In this document: positions 17,280-25,622 of the stretch, piece after piece
Numbering within the stretch: position 1 is the first letter of the stretch
Layout: each line of letters begins with the position of its first letter
Source: Sediminibacterium roseum
GTDB lineage: Bacteria > Bacteroidota > Bacteroidia > Chitinophagales > Chitinophagaceae
Reading direction: 5' to 3'
Assembly: GCF_009939005.1 (NCBI RefSeq)
Contig: NZ_JAACJS010000015.1
Span: 1,676,325 to 1,740,324, forward strand
Length of the DNA: 64,000 nucleotides
Translations under genes and position numbers: made by a program
The notes under the pieces: generated by a model
What the model was told of the DNA's origin: nothing
Databases searched by the model: none
Seen by the model: only the letters and a program-made list of their open reading frames with translations

Positions 17280-17379
17280 GTGACTATTTCATTTTTTAAT
17301 TGAAAGATCCCGGAATGGCGTGCGGCAACCGCAGCCGTCAAAAACCCGGAGGATGAAACACAAAGCTAACGATTGGTAG

Positions 17380-17844
17380 TTAATCTATCAGGCCGAATTG
17401 CCGGAGATGATGGAACACGTGTTTCTGCATGTACCGCATCTGCAGATCGTAATCCAGCTCGCCAAATGCGGGATGCATCAGTTGCAGGGCTGGATCGGCA
17501 TCGTATGCCGCAAACATGGCATCTATTTCCGGTTTTAATTTTTTCAATGCCTCCTCCATACCCGCGGCGCGGTGAGGTATGGGGTCTTCGGGTAATCCTG
17601 GCCCCTTTGCCAGTTGCGGAAAGGGCAGGTCTGTGAGCAGGAACGCCCGCTTTTTTTCAACGTGCGTCGGATTCTTGTCCATCAACGGCATTTTGATGCT
17701 GCCATTGGCCAGTTTAAAAATATCACGCATGTGCTCTACCATCTGCTGCGCATCCATCCTGCCCCATTTGGGTTGCTGGTGCGGTTGCAGTGTTTGCAGC
17801 AAAGGGATGTAATCGTTCTGCAGAAAGGACCTGAAATCGTTCAT
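17380..17844 (-). CDS. DUF1569/DinB-like protein
   Basis: 154 residues. The C-terminal segment LMHPAFGELDYDLQMRYMQKH followed by VFHHLRQFGL is the typical DinB/DUF1569 helix with metal-binding His residues, and DAQQMVEHMRDI near residue 30 gives the N-terminal His. Such four-helix proteins bind a metal and their biochemical role is often unknown. It lies 100 bp upstream of paaZ on the same strand and may be co-transcribed, which suggests a link with aromatic-acid metabolism. Confidence 0.75.
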   Translation of the reverse strand: MNDFRSFLQNDYIPLLQTLQPHQQPKWGRMDAQQMVEHMRDIFKLANGSIKMPLMDKNPTHVEKKRAFLLTDLPFPQLAKGPGLPEDPIPHRAAGMEEALKKLKPEIDAMFAAYDADPALQLMHPAFGELDYDLQMRYMQKHVFHHLRQFGLID

Positions 17845-17923
17845 GGCTTAAATGTAGAACTGTTTTTGGTTTATTGGGTGCTATTTACCTGCCAATAATC
17901 AAAGAACTCCCTGGCTTGGGGCA

Positions 17924-17953
17924 TAAAAAAATCCCGCAAAAAAAAGCGGGATT
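17924..17953 (-). terminator. Rho-independent terminator after adk
   Basis: On the minus strand a perfect 8-bp stem (17946-17953 with 17930-17937) and a T-rich loop are followed by T7. It lies 40 bp after the adk stop. Confidence 0.85.
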
Positions 17954-17992
17954 CGCAGTTGGTTGTTGGTTGTAATACGTTGTGGCTATTAA

Positions 17993-18571
17993 TTAAGACA
18001 TCCTTTTATCTATTTCGCTGCAAAGCGAGGCAAATATTTCATCCACACTTCCTTCACCTTTTACGTTCACAACTTTGCCGAAGCGGTTGTAGTGGTCTGA
18101 AACCACCATTGTTTTGTCCTGGTACTCTTTGATGCGCGCCCTGATCACCGATTCGTTGGTATCATCGCTTCTGCCGCTGGTGAGGCCGCGGTTGAGCAGG
18201 CGGTTAACCAGTTCCTCTTCGCTTACCTCGAGTGCAAGCACGATGCCGATCTCGGTATTTTTTTCTTTCAAGAGGGCATCCAGTGCCTCGCTCTGGGCCA
18301 CGGTCCTGGGGAAGCCATCAAACAAAAATCCTTTGGCCTGCGGGTTGGCATCGAGCGCAGAAGCGATCATTCCTACCACAACGGCATCGGGAACGAGTTG
18401 CCCGCGGTCCATGATGCTCTTTGCTTCGAGTCCCAATGCAGTCTGTTTCGCGATCTCACTCCGCAAAATATCACCGGTAGATAAATGTTTTAATCCATAC
18501 GCCGCGATGAGTTTTTCACTTTGCGTACCTTTCCCGCTGCCCGGGGGACCAAACAGAATAATATTAAACAT
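17993..18571 (-). CDS. adk: Adenylate kinase (short form)
   Basis: 192 residues. It catalyses ATP + AMP to 2 ADP in the cytosol. The P-loop GPPGSGKGT is at residues 8-16, then STGDILRSEI (AMP binding), FLFDGFPRTVAQ, and LTSGRSDDTNES. The lid is short and has no Cys4 zinc finger, which explains the length below the usual 214 residues; short-lid forms are common in Bacteroidota. A perfect -7 box lies 26 bp upstream and a terminator follows, so it is a single-gene unit. Confidence 0.95.
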   Translation of the reverse strand: MFNIILFGPPGSGKGTQSEKLIAAYGLKHLSTGDILRSEIAKQTALGLEAKSIMDRGQLVPDAVVVGMIASALDANPQAKGFLFDGFPRTVAQSEALDALLKEKNTEIGIVLALEVSEEELVNRLLNRGLTSGRSDDTNESVIRARIKEYQDKTMVVSDHYNRFGKVVNVKGEGSVDEIFASLCSEIDKRMS

Positions 18572-18596
18572 GTACTTACTTACCTTGAGTGAAGAA

Positions 18597-18604
18597 CAAA
18601 TATA
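18597..18604 (-). promoter_or_regulatory. Bacteroidota -7 box before adk
   Basis: On the minus strand TATATTTG, an exact TAnnTTTG, 25 bp before the ATG. Confidence 0.55.
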
Positions 18605-18729
18605 AGACGTTGACTTTAAAAAACATTTAACAAACGCGGAAAACCTTTAGAAACGATCGCCTGTAAGTTTAAAAGGTGTTTTCCAACCCGTAACCCGTGC
18701 TCATTTTAGCTTGTTTTAATAAAAAACCA

Positions 18730-19308
18730 ATGGATATGACAAAAACTAATATAATACTTCCGGTCGCATTTCTCGTTTCAACCTTCCTGTGGTATGGTTG
18801 TTATAATAATAAATCTGACACAAAAGCCCAGAAAACAGACAGCATGGAACAAAAAAACAATCCTTCGTACTCCAGGACCGATTCTTCCAGACTTGTACTT
18901 TCCGATGAAGAATGGAAACAACGCCTTTCGCCCGAGGTTTACCAGATCGCGCGCCAGAAAGGAACGGAGCGCCCTTTTACCAGCAAGTTCGAGACCTCGA
19001 AAGAGATAGGCACGTATTATTGTGCGGCCTGTGGTAACCCGTTGTTCAAAAGCGATACAAAATTTGAAAGCGGCTGCGGATGGCCCAGCTTTTACGAACC
19101 CATTTCCAAAAGTTCCGTGATCTACCTGCCTGATAATTCGCATGGCATGAAAAGAACAGAAGTAGAATGCGGAAGATGCAAGGCCCATTTGGGTCATGTA
19201 TTTGAAGACGGCCCTAAACCCACCGGTCTGCGTTATTGCATCAACGGCGTAGTGCTGGATTTTGAAAAAGCAAAAGAGGCGGAGAAAAAATATTCCGGCG
19301 GTAAATAG
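18730..19308 (+). CDS. msrB: Peptide-methionine (R)-S-oxide reductase, lipoprotein-like
   Basis: 192 residues from the ATG at 18730 (a nearby ATG at 18736 is equally possible). A hydrophobic stretch IILPVAFLVSTFLWYGC ends in Cys24, a weak lipobox, so the protein is probably exported and anchored. The MsrB domain (about 55-185) starts at LSDEEWKQRLSPEVY, has two zinc Cys pairs (CAACG and CGRCKAHLGH), SGCGWPSF, and the catalytic Cys in RYCINGVVLDF. It repairs oxidised methionine in exposed proteins. An upstream start at 18697 is rejected because it precedes the signal sequence. Confidence 0.9.
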   Translation: MDMTKTNIILPVAFLVSTFLWYGCYNNKSDTKAQKTDSMEQKNNPSYSRTDSSRLVLSDEEWKQRLSPEVYQIARQKGTERPFTSKFETSKEIGTYYCAACGNPLFKSDTKFESGCGWPSFYEPISKSSVIYLPDNSHGMKRTEVECGRCKAHLGHVFEDGPKPTGLRYCINGVVLDFEKAKEAEKKYSGGK

Positions 19309-19444
19309 GCGCCGGGCTGGAACAGTATTTCGTTATACAAGATTTACAAAGCAGAAAGTCGTGGTTGTTGTATCTGTACGGGTACGATGATCGCGATTTT
19401 TTTTGCGTGGTCCTTACCCGGCTTCTTTAAGATGCAGCGCAAGG

Positions 19445-20698
19445 TTATGCGGTGCGTTCCTGTGTTGCTTTTTTCTTTTTGAAATAGACCAATGAAAACA
19501 CCGTTGCCATTACGCCGATCACCGAGAGCGCCATTACGCTGTTCGAAAAGAAAGAAACCCAGTTCAGTTTTACTTTGAAGATCTCTTTGCTCAGCAAAAC
19601 GCCCACGCTTCCCAGGTAACCAAATGAATCCGCGAGGTAAATAAGAAACCCCACATTGCCTGTAAAACGGAACGCGGCGATCAGTCGCTCAAAAAAAACG
19701 GAGTTGAAAGGAATGTAAACCATATACAATCCCAGTCCCACCATCGTCATCCACCACACAGGATCCAGTTTTTGCTGCACGAAGAAAAAAGTTGAGATAC
19801 CTGCGAGCACAAAGCCAATTGCAATAAACCCATGCGCAACCATCAGCGCTTTGAAACTGTTTTTGATGAGCACCATGCTGCCTATCAACACCAGTACAAT
19901 CAGGGTGATGGTCGTTTCTGTTTTTACGAAAATGGCGGGTTGGTTCAGATAGCCCATCTCCTTCCACATGTCTGCACTGAAGTTATCGCGTATGTCGCGG
20001 AAGATCGTTGCAAAACCATAGATGATGATGCAGGCAACGAGCCCCGGCAAAAAACTACGCACAAATTTTTTACGGTCGGCCGCATCCATGGGTGTACGGT
20101 TCATGCGTGCGGCAATGTCCTGTTCATCGGGTGGAGGTATGCGTTCGATGAGCCATATAAAAAACAAAAGCGGTACTGCAAATACGAGCCCGGTTGCAAA
20201 CGGCACCCAGAATTCAGACAGGCTGAATGCCTGCAGCAGCCAGGCGCCAACCGATTTTACAAACCCCGATGCAAAGATGAAACTCACTGCCAGCGCGGCT
20301 CCTATGAAATCGGTGCTCCTTCTTCCTTCCACGTAAGAAAACACGACGCCCCATAGCATGCCCAGCGGAAAGCCGTTGATGAATAAAAATACGGCGTTGT
20401 AAGGCGGAGGAACAATGGCAAAGAACAGCCACGCTGCCCACGCAATTCCAACCAGCAGCAGGATGATCTTGTAACGGCCCAACCGCTGCAGCTCAGAGAT
20501 AAATTTGATGCCGTAAAATTTTGCCGCGAGGTAGCCGATCATCTGGCTCAGCACGAGTAGGATCTTATAATTGATCCCGAAAAACCGCAGCCCGTCGAAC
20601 GTGCATACCGTATACGATTTCCTGAAACCGAAGATCATGGTGTAGGTGAGAAAGGCGGCAACGGCTGCGTAGAGCCCGGTCTTGATCGTTGATTTCAC
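19445..20698 (-). CDS. DUF5690-like multi-pass protein (MFS-like)
   Basis: 417 residues with about 11-12 hydrophobic segments in two halves, as in major facilitator transporters. Distinctive segments are FGFRKSYTVCTFDG near 22-36, GFPLGMLWGVVFSYVEGRRSTDF near 107-130, and FNSVFFERLIAAFRF near 345-360. I associate this pattern with the Bacteroidota DUF5690 family, but the substrate is unknown. It begins at 20698, 229 bp from the aminotransferase start on the plus strand, so the two are divergent. Functional inference is weak. Confidence 0.75.
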   Translation of the reverse strand: MKSTIKTGLYAAVAAFLTYTMIFGFRKSYTVCTFDGLRFFGINYKILLVLSQMIGYLAAKFYGIKFISELQRLGRYKIILLLVGIAWAAWLFFAIVPPPYNAVFLFINGFPLGMLWGVVFSYVEGRRSTDFIGAALAVSFIFASGFVKSVGAWLLQAFSLSEFWVPFATGLVFAVPLLFFIWLIERIPPPDEQDIAARMNRTPMDAADRKKFVRSFLPGLVACIIIYGFATIFRDIRDNFSADMWKEMGYLNQPAIFVKTETTITLIVLVLIGSMVLIKNSFKALMVAHGFIAIGFVLAGISTFFFVQQKLDPVWWMTMVGLGLYMVYIPFNSVFFERLIAAFRFTGNVGFLIYLADSFGYLGSVGVLLSKEIFKVKLNWVSFFSNSVMALSVIGVMATVFSLVYFKKKKATQERTA

Positions 20699-20889
20699 TG
20701 ATTCAGTATGATTGGTATGAGATGAGTTTTGATGCTGCCGTATTTACAAAAAGAAAAAACTAACACCACAGGTGTTTCCCGCACAACAAGTACGATGTAT
20801 TTTCCCGGATATCCTGTTTAAAAATAGAAAAACAACTGCAATCGCAACAATCATCCTGTAAATCATACGTAAATCTGTAAAATCCGCGA

Positions 20890-20897
20890 TACTTTTG
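20890..20897 (+). promoter_or_regulatory. Bacteroidota -7 box before the aminotransferase gene
   Basis: TACTTTTG, an exact TAnnTTTG, followed by C, 30 bp before the ATG at 20928. Confidence 0.55.
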
Positions 20898-20927
20898 CAG
20901 CCGCATCCATTTTTGAACTCCCTTTAT

Positions 20928-22193
20928 ATGAACCAACCCAAACTTAGCCACCTCGCAGGAACACTGATTGGCAGTGAGATCGTTAAACTCGGAAACGCCA
21001 TCAGCGAACGCATCCGCAACGGCGAGAAAATATACAACTTTACCATCGGGGATTTTGACCCGCATGTTTTCCCTATTCCCAAAGAACTGGAAAACCTGGT
21101 CATCGAGTCTTACCAGGAAAAAAACACCAGCTACCCTGCGGCTGAAGGTGTGCTTGACCTGCGCAGGTCTGTAAGTTCCTTTATCAAAGAATGGGAAGGG
21201 ATCGAATACGCGCCCAACGAAATACAGATCGCATCCGGCGGGCGGCCGCTTATTTATACGATTTTCAAAGCCATCGTTGACAAAGGCGATAAAGTGATCT
21301 ACGGCGTGCCATCGTGGAACAACAATCACTACGTGCACATGACCGACGGCGAGCATTGCGTGATCGATTGTGCGCCTGAAAATGATTTCATGCCAACACC
21401 CGAAGACATCAGGAAAAACATCAAAGGCGCCACGCTCATCTGCATCTGTACACCGCAAAACCCAACGGGCACAACGCTTTCAAAGGATGCGCTTACGCAG
21501 ATCTGCGATCTTATCATAGAAGAGAACAAACAACGGGGCGAAGATGAGAAGAAGTTGTACCTCATGTTTGACCAGATGTACTGGACACTTACTTTTGGCA
21601 GCACCATACACTACAACCCCATTTCGCTGCGGCCTGAAATGAAAGCGTACACGATTTTCGTGGATGGTATTTCCAAAGTGTTTGCAGCAACAGGCGTTCG
21701 TGTGGGCTGGGCCCTGGGGCCGGAAGCCGTGATCGCAAAAATGAAAGCGATCCTTAGTCACCTCGGAGCCTGGGCGCCCATGGCAGAACAGAAAGCGGTG
21801 GCAAAATACCTTTTGCAGACAGATGCCATCAAAAAATACCTGGTGCATTTCAAATCAGAGATCGAAGAGAGGTTACGCAGCATTCATGCAGGTTTCATTG
21901 CGTTGAAAGAAAAAGGATACCGTGTGGATTCTGTTTCACCGCAGGCGGCGATTTACCTCACCATCAAGATCGACCTGGTTGGAAAAACAACCGCAGAAGG
22001 GCATGCTTTGGCCACCCAGGCTGATGTTACTTCTTATATTTTAGGCGAAGCAAAACTGGCGGTTGTGCCGTTCTCTGCCTTTGGCGCAGGAAGCAAAAGC
22101 CCGTGGTACCGCCTGAGCGTAGGAACGAGCAGGAAAGAAGAGATCGGCGAGATGCTGGGCAAACTGGAAGCCGCCCTGGAGGCACTTCGCTAA
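20928..22193 (+). CDS. Class I/II pyridoxal-phosphate aminotransferase
   Basis: 421 residues from ATG at 20928, 11 codons inside a longer frame. The PLP lysine is K250 in FVDGISKVFAATG, the pattern of aspartate aminotransferase-type enzymes; NPTGTTLS near 180, YGVPSWNNNHYV near 127 and GWALGPE after the lysine agree. It probably moves an amino group between an amino acid and 2-oxoglutarate. The substrate cannot be told from the sequence. The gene has its own -7 box. It converges on the GlxA-type regulator at 22217, 23 bp away. Confidence 0.88.
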   Translation: MNQPKLSHLAGTLIGSEIVKLGNAISERIRNGEKIYNFTIGDFDPHVFPIPKELENLVIESYQEKNTSYPAAEGVLDLRRSVSSFIKEWEGIEYAPNEIQIASGGRPLIYTIFKAIVDKGDKVIYGVPSWNNNHYVHMTDGEHCVIDCAPENDFMPTPEDIRKNIKGATLICICTPQNPTGTTLSKDALTQICDLIIEENKQRGEDEKKLYLMFDQMYWTLTFGSTIHYNPISLRPEMKAYTIFVDGISKVFAATGVRVGWALGPEAVIAKMKAILSHLGAWAPMAEQKAVAKYLLQTDAIKKYLVHFKSEIEERLRSIHAGFIALKEKGYRVDSVSPQAAIYLTIKIDLVGKTTAEGHALATQADVTSYILGEAKLAVVPFSAFGAGSKSPWYRLSVGTSRKEEIGEMLGKLEAALEALR

Positions 22194-22216
22194 CAGGTGA
22201 GGTATGCGATGTTTTG

Positions 22217-23191
22217 CTACGCCGCCTGTTTGTTGTAGCGGTTGCGGTACTCAACCGGCGTCAGGCCCGTTATTTTTTTGAAGATGGTTCTGAAAGCTTT
22301 GGTATCGGTATATCCTACATCGAACATCACTTCATTCACATTCTTAAGGCTTGATTCGAAACTGCGTTTTGCGGCTTCTATTTTCACGCGCTGGATGTAT
22401 TCTACAACGGTATTGTCTGTCGCTTTTTTGAAACGCCTTTCAAAACTTCTGCGGCCGATGTTGAACATATCGGCAAGTGTATCCACGGTCATTTTCTCCA
22501 TGTAATTCGCTTCAATGAATTCCTGCGCCTTGCGGATCTCATCGTCGCTGTGGTCTTTCTGCCCTTCAAACATCATAAAGGCAGATTGGCTGTCGCGGTC
22601 TATATCGATCGCAAAATATTTGGATGCGAGGATGGCCGTATCGCGATCTGTGTATTTTTCTACGAGGTACAACAAAAGGTTCCAGTAGGAGTTGGCGCCG
22701 CCGCTGGAGTAGAGTCCCTGTTCTTCGGTAATGATGCTTCCATCTACCAGCTCAACACCGGGAAACATTGTTCTGAACAAACCCGAATGCAACCAGTGTG
22801 TGGAACATTTTTTTCCTTCGAGCAATCCTGTTGATGCCAGCACAAATGCCCCGATACAAAGTGAAGCCACTTCGGCGCCGTTGTTGTATTGATCAACGAT
22901 CCACGGAAGGGCTTCTTTGTTCAGCTCCAGCGCAGTTTTAATATCACCGCTGATGGCGGGGATGAAAATAAGGTCGGTCTTCTTTACCTCGTTCAAAAGT
23001 TTGTCTGTATGAACAGAAAACAAACTGTTCTCCAACCTGATCTCGCGCGACAAACCCACCAGCTCCACGTTGAACAAAGCCTGTTTGCCCGATGCCTCGA
23101 GGAACTGGTTTACGGCCTTACACATGTAATGCGGATCGGCAACGGCTTCGATAACCGCGGTTTCGGGAACCAGTATGGATACGTTTTTCAT
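22217..23191 (-). CDS. GlxA-type AraC regulator with DJ-1/PfpI-like domain
   Basis: 324 residues. The N-terminal part (about 1-205) is a class I glutamine amidotransferase-like (DJ-1/PfpI) domain, with the nucleophile-elbow-type segment ASLCIGAFVLASTGLLEG and the following KCSTHW. The C-terminal part (about 215-320) is an AraC helix-turn-helix pair, including TVDTLADMFNIGRRSFERRF and the second motif VNEVMFDVGYTDTKAFRTIFKK, then TGLTPVEYRNRY. Such proteins are transcription activators whose ligand is generally unknown. It sits alone between the aminotransferase and the VOC gene, transcribed away from the latter, so the 153-bp gap at 23192-23344 must hold both promoters. Confidence 0.9.
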   Translation of the reverse strand: MKNVSILVPETAVIEAVADPHYMCKAVNQFLEASGKQALFNVELVGLSREIRLENSLFSVHTDKLLNEVKKTDLIFIPAISGDIKTALELNKEALPWIVDQYNNGAEVASLCIGAFVLASTGLLEGKKCSTHWLHSGLFRTMFPGVELVDGSIITEEQGLYSSGGANSYWNLLLYLVEKYTDRDTAILASKYFAIDIDRDSQSAFMMFEGQKDHSDDEIRKAQEFIEANYMEKMTVDTLADMFNIGRRSFERRFKKATDNTVVEYIQRVKIEAAKRSFESSLKNVNEVMFDVGYTDTKAFRTIFKKITGLTPVEYRNRYNKQAA

Positions 23192-23344
23192 TGGCTAAAG
23201 ATAAGCAACGTTACAGTCGCAATCAACCCCCCGAAATGTCGTATTTGCACCGTGTTTGACGCGTTATTAAGCCGGAGTTTTGTAACCGGGGAACCGCGAT
23301 GCCGGTTTCTTATTTTCCCGGTCAACAAATTGTAAATCACAGCT

Positions 23345-23776
23345 ATGAAGATCAGTACCTATTTAACCTTCAATGGTAACTGCCGCGAGGCAATGGGTTT
23401 TTACAAAGATTGTATCGGCGGCGAACTTACCCTTCAAACCATCGGCGATTCGCCGCTGGCGGAAAAAATGCCCGCAGAAATGAAAGCATATATTTTACAC
23501 GGAACGCTTTCCAGGGATAAGCTGGTGCTGATGGGCTCTGACATGGTTGGCGACAAAGGGCTCAACAAGGGAAACAATGTGTCGATGGTTCTCGATTGCG
23601 ATAGTGAAGAAGAGATCAGGGCCTGTTACGAAAGACTGTCAGAAGGCGGCGAGGCAACGCATCCGCTTGAGGTTTCTTTCTGGGGCGCTTTGTTTGGCGA
23701 TCTGGAAGATAAGTTTGGGAATCATTGGTTGCTGAATTTTGAAGCTTACCGGCAGGGACCGCCAGAGGCGGTGTGA
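23345..23776 (+). CDS. VOC-family (PhnB-like) protein
   Basis: 143 residues. It begins with MKISTYLTFNGNCREAMGFY, the PhnB/glyoxalase-like opening, and ends with SFWGALFGDLEDKFGNHWLL, the typical C-terminal metal-fold strand. These beta-alpha-beta-beta-beta proteins form dimers and often bind a metal or antibiotic; no function can be assigned. The last five codons (PPEAV) and the stop lie inside the first copy of a palindromic repeat at 23761, so the natural end may have been altered by the repeat. It starts 153 bp from the divergent GlxA-type gene. Confidence 0.85.
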   Translation: MKISTYLTFNGNCREAMGFYKDCIGGELTLQTIGDSPLAEKMPAEMKAYILHGTLSRDKLVLMGSDMVGDKGLNKGNNVSMVLDCDSEEEIRACYERLSEGGEATHPLEVSFWGALFGDLEDKFGNHWLLNFEAYRQGPPEAV

Positions 23777-23878
23777 TAGTCGTCACTCGGCGGAGCCGAG
23801 CGACTAATCGTGTAATTCACACTGCGAGGTTCAACGAGGGTTCGTTAGAGCAACGCAAAGAAGCAGTCAGCAGCGGTC
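23761..23878. repeat. Palindromic repeat element, copy 1
   Basis: A unit of 118 bp that starts GCCAGAGGCG and repeats at 23879 with a few changes. It contains a 31-bp block (23775-23805) that is itself partly palindromic around CTCGGC-GGA-GCCGAG. The 18-bp segment CAACGCAAAGAAGCAGTC near its end (23851-23868) recurs at 23971-23988. The element begins inside the VOC gene and supplies its stop codon TGA at 23774-23776. Confidence 0.9.
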
Positions 23879-24029
23879 GCCGGAGGCGGTGTGATAGTCG
23901 TCACTCGGCGGAGCCGAGCGACTGATCATGTAAGTCACACTGCCAGGTTCAACGAGGTTTTGGTATGTGGCAACGCAAAGAAGCAGTCGCTCGGCTCCGC
24001 CGAGTGACGACTATCGAAGCGCCTCCGGC
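23879..24029. repeat. Palindromic repeat element, copy 2, closed by an inverted repeat
   Basis: A second copy of the 118-bp unit, here with a mirrored end. A perfect 31-bp inverted repeat joins 23893-23923 to 23985-24015, and an outer 10-bp inverted repeat joins GCCGGAGGCG (23879-23888) to CGCCTCCGGC (24020-24029). The whole block can fold into one long hairpin-cruciform with inner stems. No gene or transposase lies inside. It resembles a short non-autonomous element or a REP-like palindrome. Confidence 0.9.
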
Positions 24030-24036
24030 GCATCTT

Positions 24037-24285
24037 TCAATTTTTGTTGGAAACAAACACAAACGATTTCACCTTCCGCTCGCTGAGGATCTTTTGGATC
24101 AGGAAGGTTTTGCGCACGATTTTCCTGCGGTTGATGTCGATGACCTCATTTGCAATGGAGAAAGCCTCCCAGTTCTCTACGTGAAAAAGTACGGAATCTA
24201 AAAACAGGAGCTCGCGTTCGAGGGCGGCGGGGCTGAGTTGCCCGGCATCTGTAAGCACCAATAAATCTCTGTTCGCACCAGGCAT
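24037..24285 (-). CDS. Small protein of unknown function, second gene of lipoprotein operon
   Basis: 82 residues, ATG at 24285, stop at 24037-24039 just beyond the palindromic element (8 bp). Composition is ordinary for a globular protein (NRDLLVLTDAGQLSP, LERELLFLDSVLFHVENWEA, ending FVSNKN). I recognise no family. It follows the 41-residue lipoprotein gene by 15 bp on the same strand, so the two are probably an operon; this is the main reason to accept it. No good Shine-Dalgarno sequence is visible. A real gene is likely but not certain. Confidence 0.5.
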   Translation of the reverse strand: MPGANRDLLVLTDAGQLSPAALERELLFLDSVLFHVENWEAFSIANEVIDINRRKIVRKTFLIQKILSERKVKSFVFVSNKN

Positions 24286-24300
24286 ATGCCTTATTTTTTG

Positions 24301-24426
24301 TTATTTGTGACTGGGGCAACCACAAAATTTAGTGCCGTTGTTCTTGCGGAACACACCACAGGAAGTGGTGCCTACCATGGCAACAAGTAACAACAAAACG
24401 ATTATTTGGTTTATTTTCAGCTTCAT
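24301..24426 (-). CDS. 41-residue lipoprotein
   Basis: A gene too short for routine ORF calls. It encodes MKLKINQIIV, a hydrophobic core LLLLVAMVG and the lipobox TTSC with Cys23 at the processing site, then a short Cys/Lys-rich tail (GVFRKNNGTKFCGCPSHK). The signal is classical for Sec/SPII lipoproteins. The mature peptide would be only 19 residues with two more Cys. The gene lies 52 bp from the divergent glycosyltransferase start and precedes the 82-residue gene by 15 bp. Function unknown. The signal and frame are convincing; expression is unproven. Confidence 0.75.
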   Translation of the reverse strand: MKLKINQIIVLLLLVAMVGTTSCGVFRKNNGTKFCGCPSHK

Positions 24427-24477
24427 ATCGTAAACTAAAGTACTACTTTACGGTTTATCTGTAAACAAACCTGTTGA

Positions 24478-25563
24478 TTGCCCCTGAATTTTAACATACA
24501 AAAAGTGATCCTCGCCCCGCTTGATTGGGGGTTGGGCCATGCAACACGCTGTATTCCCATCATACGGTCGCTGAAAACCAATGGTTGCGAGGTGCTGGTG
24601 GCCGCGGAGGGTGCGCAGGCGCATTTGCTGCAAAAGGAGTTTCCCGGGTTGCAGATCATACCACTGGAAGGCTACCGGGTGCGGTACAGTAAAAACAAAT
24701 GGACGCTCGCATTACGGCTGTTGATGCAGCTGCCGCGACTGCGCAGCATAATAAAGAACGAAAAACGATGGCTCGAAAAGATCATCTCAGAACACCGGCC
24801 CGGTCTTGTGATCTCTGATAACCGGTATGGATTTTCTTCCCCAAATGTTCCCTGCATATTCATCACGCACCAGCTTACGGTTAAGGCGCCGTTTGGCTGG
24901 GCAGAAAAAATGATCCGGAAAACATTGTACCGGTACATCAACACCTACAATTGCTGCTGGGTGCCGGATGTAGCCGGTAAACAAAACATCGCCGGCGTTT
25001 TGTCGCACCCCGCCCTGCTTCCCAAAACAAAACTGGAATACATTGGACTGCTCTCGCGTTTTGAAAAGAAAGCGGTTGTGCAGGAATACGATTACTGCAT
25101 TTTGTTATCGGGGCCCGAGCCACAAAGAACCATGCTGGAAAACAAATTGCTCGCCGGCCTTAGCAATGTTGAGGGAAAAATATTGCTGGTGAGGGGAAAG
25201 CCGGGAAGTGAGGATGTACTTCCATCGCGCCCAAACATCACCATTAAAAATCATTTGCCCGGCAACGAGCTGGAGCAGGCGCTTCAGCAAAGCGAATACA
25301 TTGTATGCAGAAGCGGCTATACAACGGCGATGGAGATCATTGCGTTGCAGAAAAAAGCAATCCTTATTCCCACACCCGGGCAAACAGAACAGGAATACCT
25401 TGCACAAAAACTGCAGCAGGAAAATATTTGCATGAGCGTATCGCAAAACGAAATAGATTGCGCAAAACATTTCAAAGAGGCGAGATCGTTCCCTTACCAG
25501 GCAAAACAATTCAAATGTTTTGATGAAAGTGATGTGGTAAACCTGATCGGGCGATCTTTGTGA
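24478..25563 (+). CDS. Glycosyltransferase-like protein (GT28/MurG-like fold)
   Basis: 361 residues if the TTG at 24478 is used. The N-terminal LAPLDWGLGHATRC segment is the glycine-rich loop of MurG/GT-B-type enzymes, and the C-terminal segment CRSGYTTAMEIIALQKKAILIPTPGQTEQEYLAQ carries the GT28-like nucleotide-sugar end. The donor and acceptor are unknown. No ATG is available; alternatives are GTG at 24505 or another non-ATG start. The GTG start of the next gene overlaps the stop by 4 bp if used, which suggests coupling. Confidence 0.75.
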   Translation: MPLNFNIQKVILAPLDWGLGHATRCIPIIRSLKTNGCEVLVAAEGAQAHLLQKEFPGLQIIPLEGYRVRYSKNKWTLALRLLMQLPRLRSIIKNEKRWLEKIISEHRPGLVISDNRYGFSSPNVPCIFITHQLTVKAPFGWAEKMIRKTLYRYINTYNCCWVPDVAGKQNIAGVLSHPALLPKTKLEYIGLLSRFEKKAVVQEYDYCILLSGPEPQRTMLENKLLAGLSNVEGKILLVRGKPGSEDVLPSRPNITIKNHLPGNELEQALQQSEYIVCRSGYTTAMEIIALQKKAILIPTPGQTEQEYLAQKLQQENICMSVSQNEIDCAKHFKEARSFPYQAKQFKCFDESDVVNLIGRSL

Positions 25564-25622
25564 CTTCGATTCCACAACTTCCATTCACAAACCAAGCCCC
25601 AGGGCCTGCAGCAAAAAAACGA

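Noticed and set aside
23820..23960. tRNA-like sequence GGTTCAACGAGG
   Set aside because: It recurs in both copies of the repeat element and no cloverleaf with acceptor stem or anticodon arm can be drawn.
23761..24029. CRISPR-like repeats
   Set aside because: Only two units, 118 bp apart, with internal palindromes and no spacer pattern or cas genes nearby.
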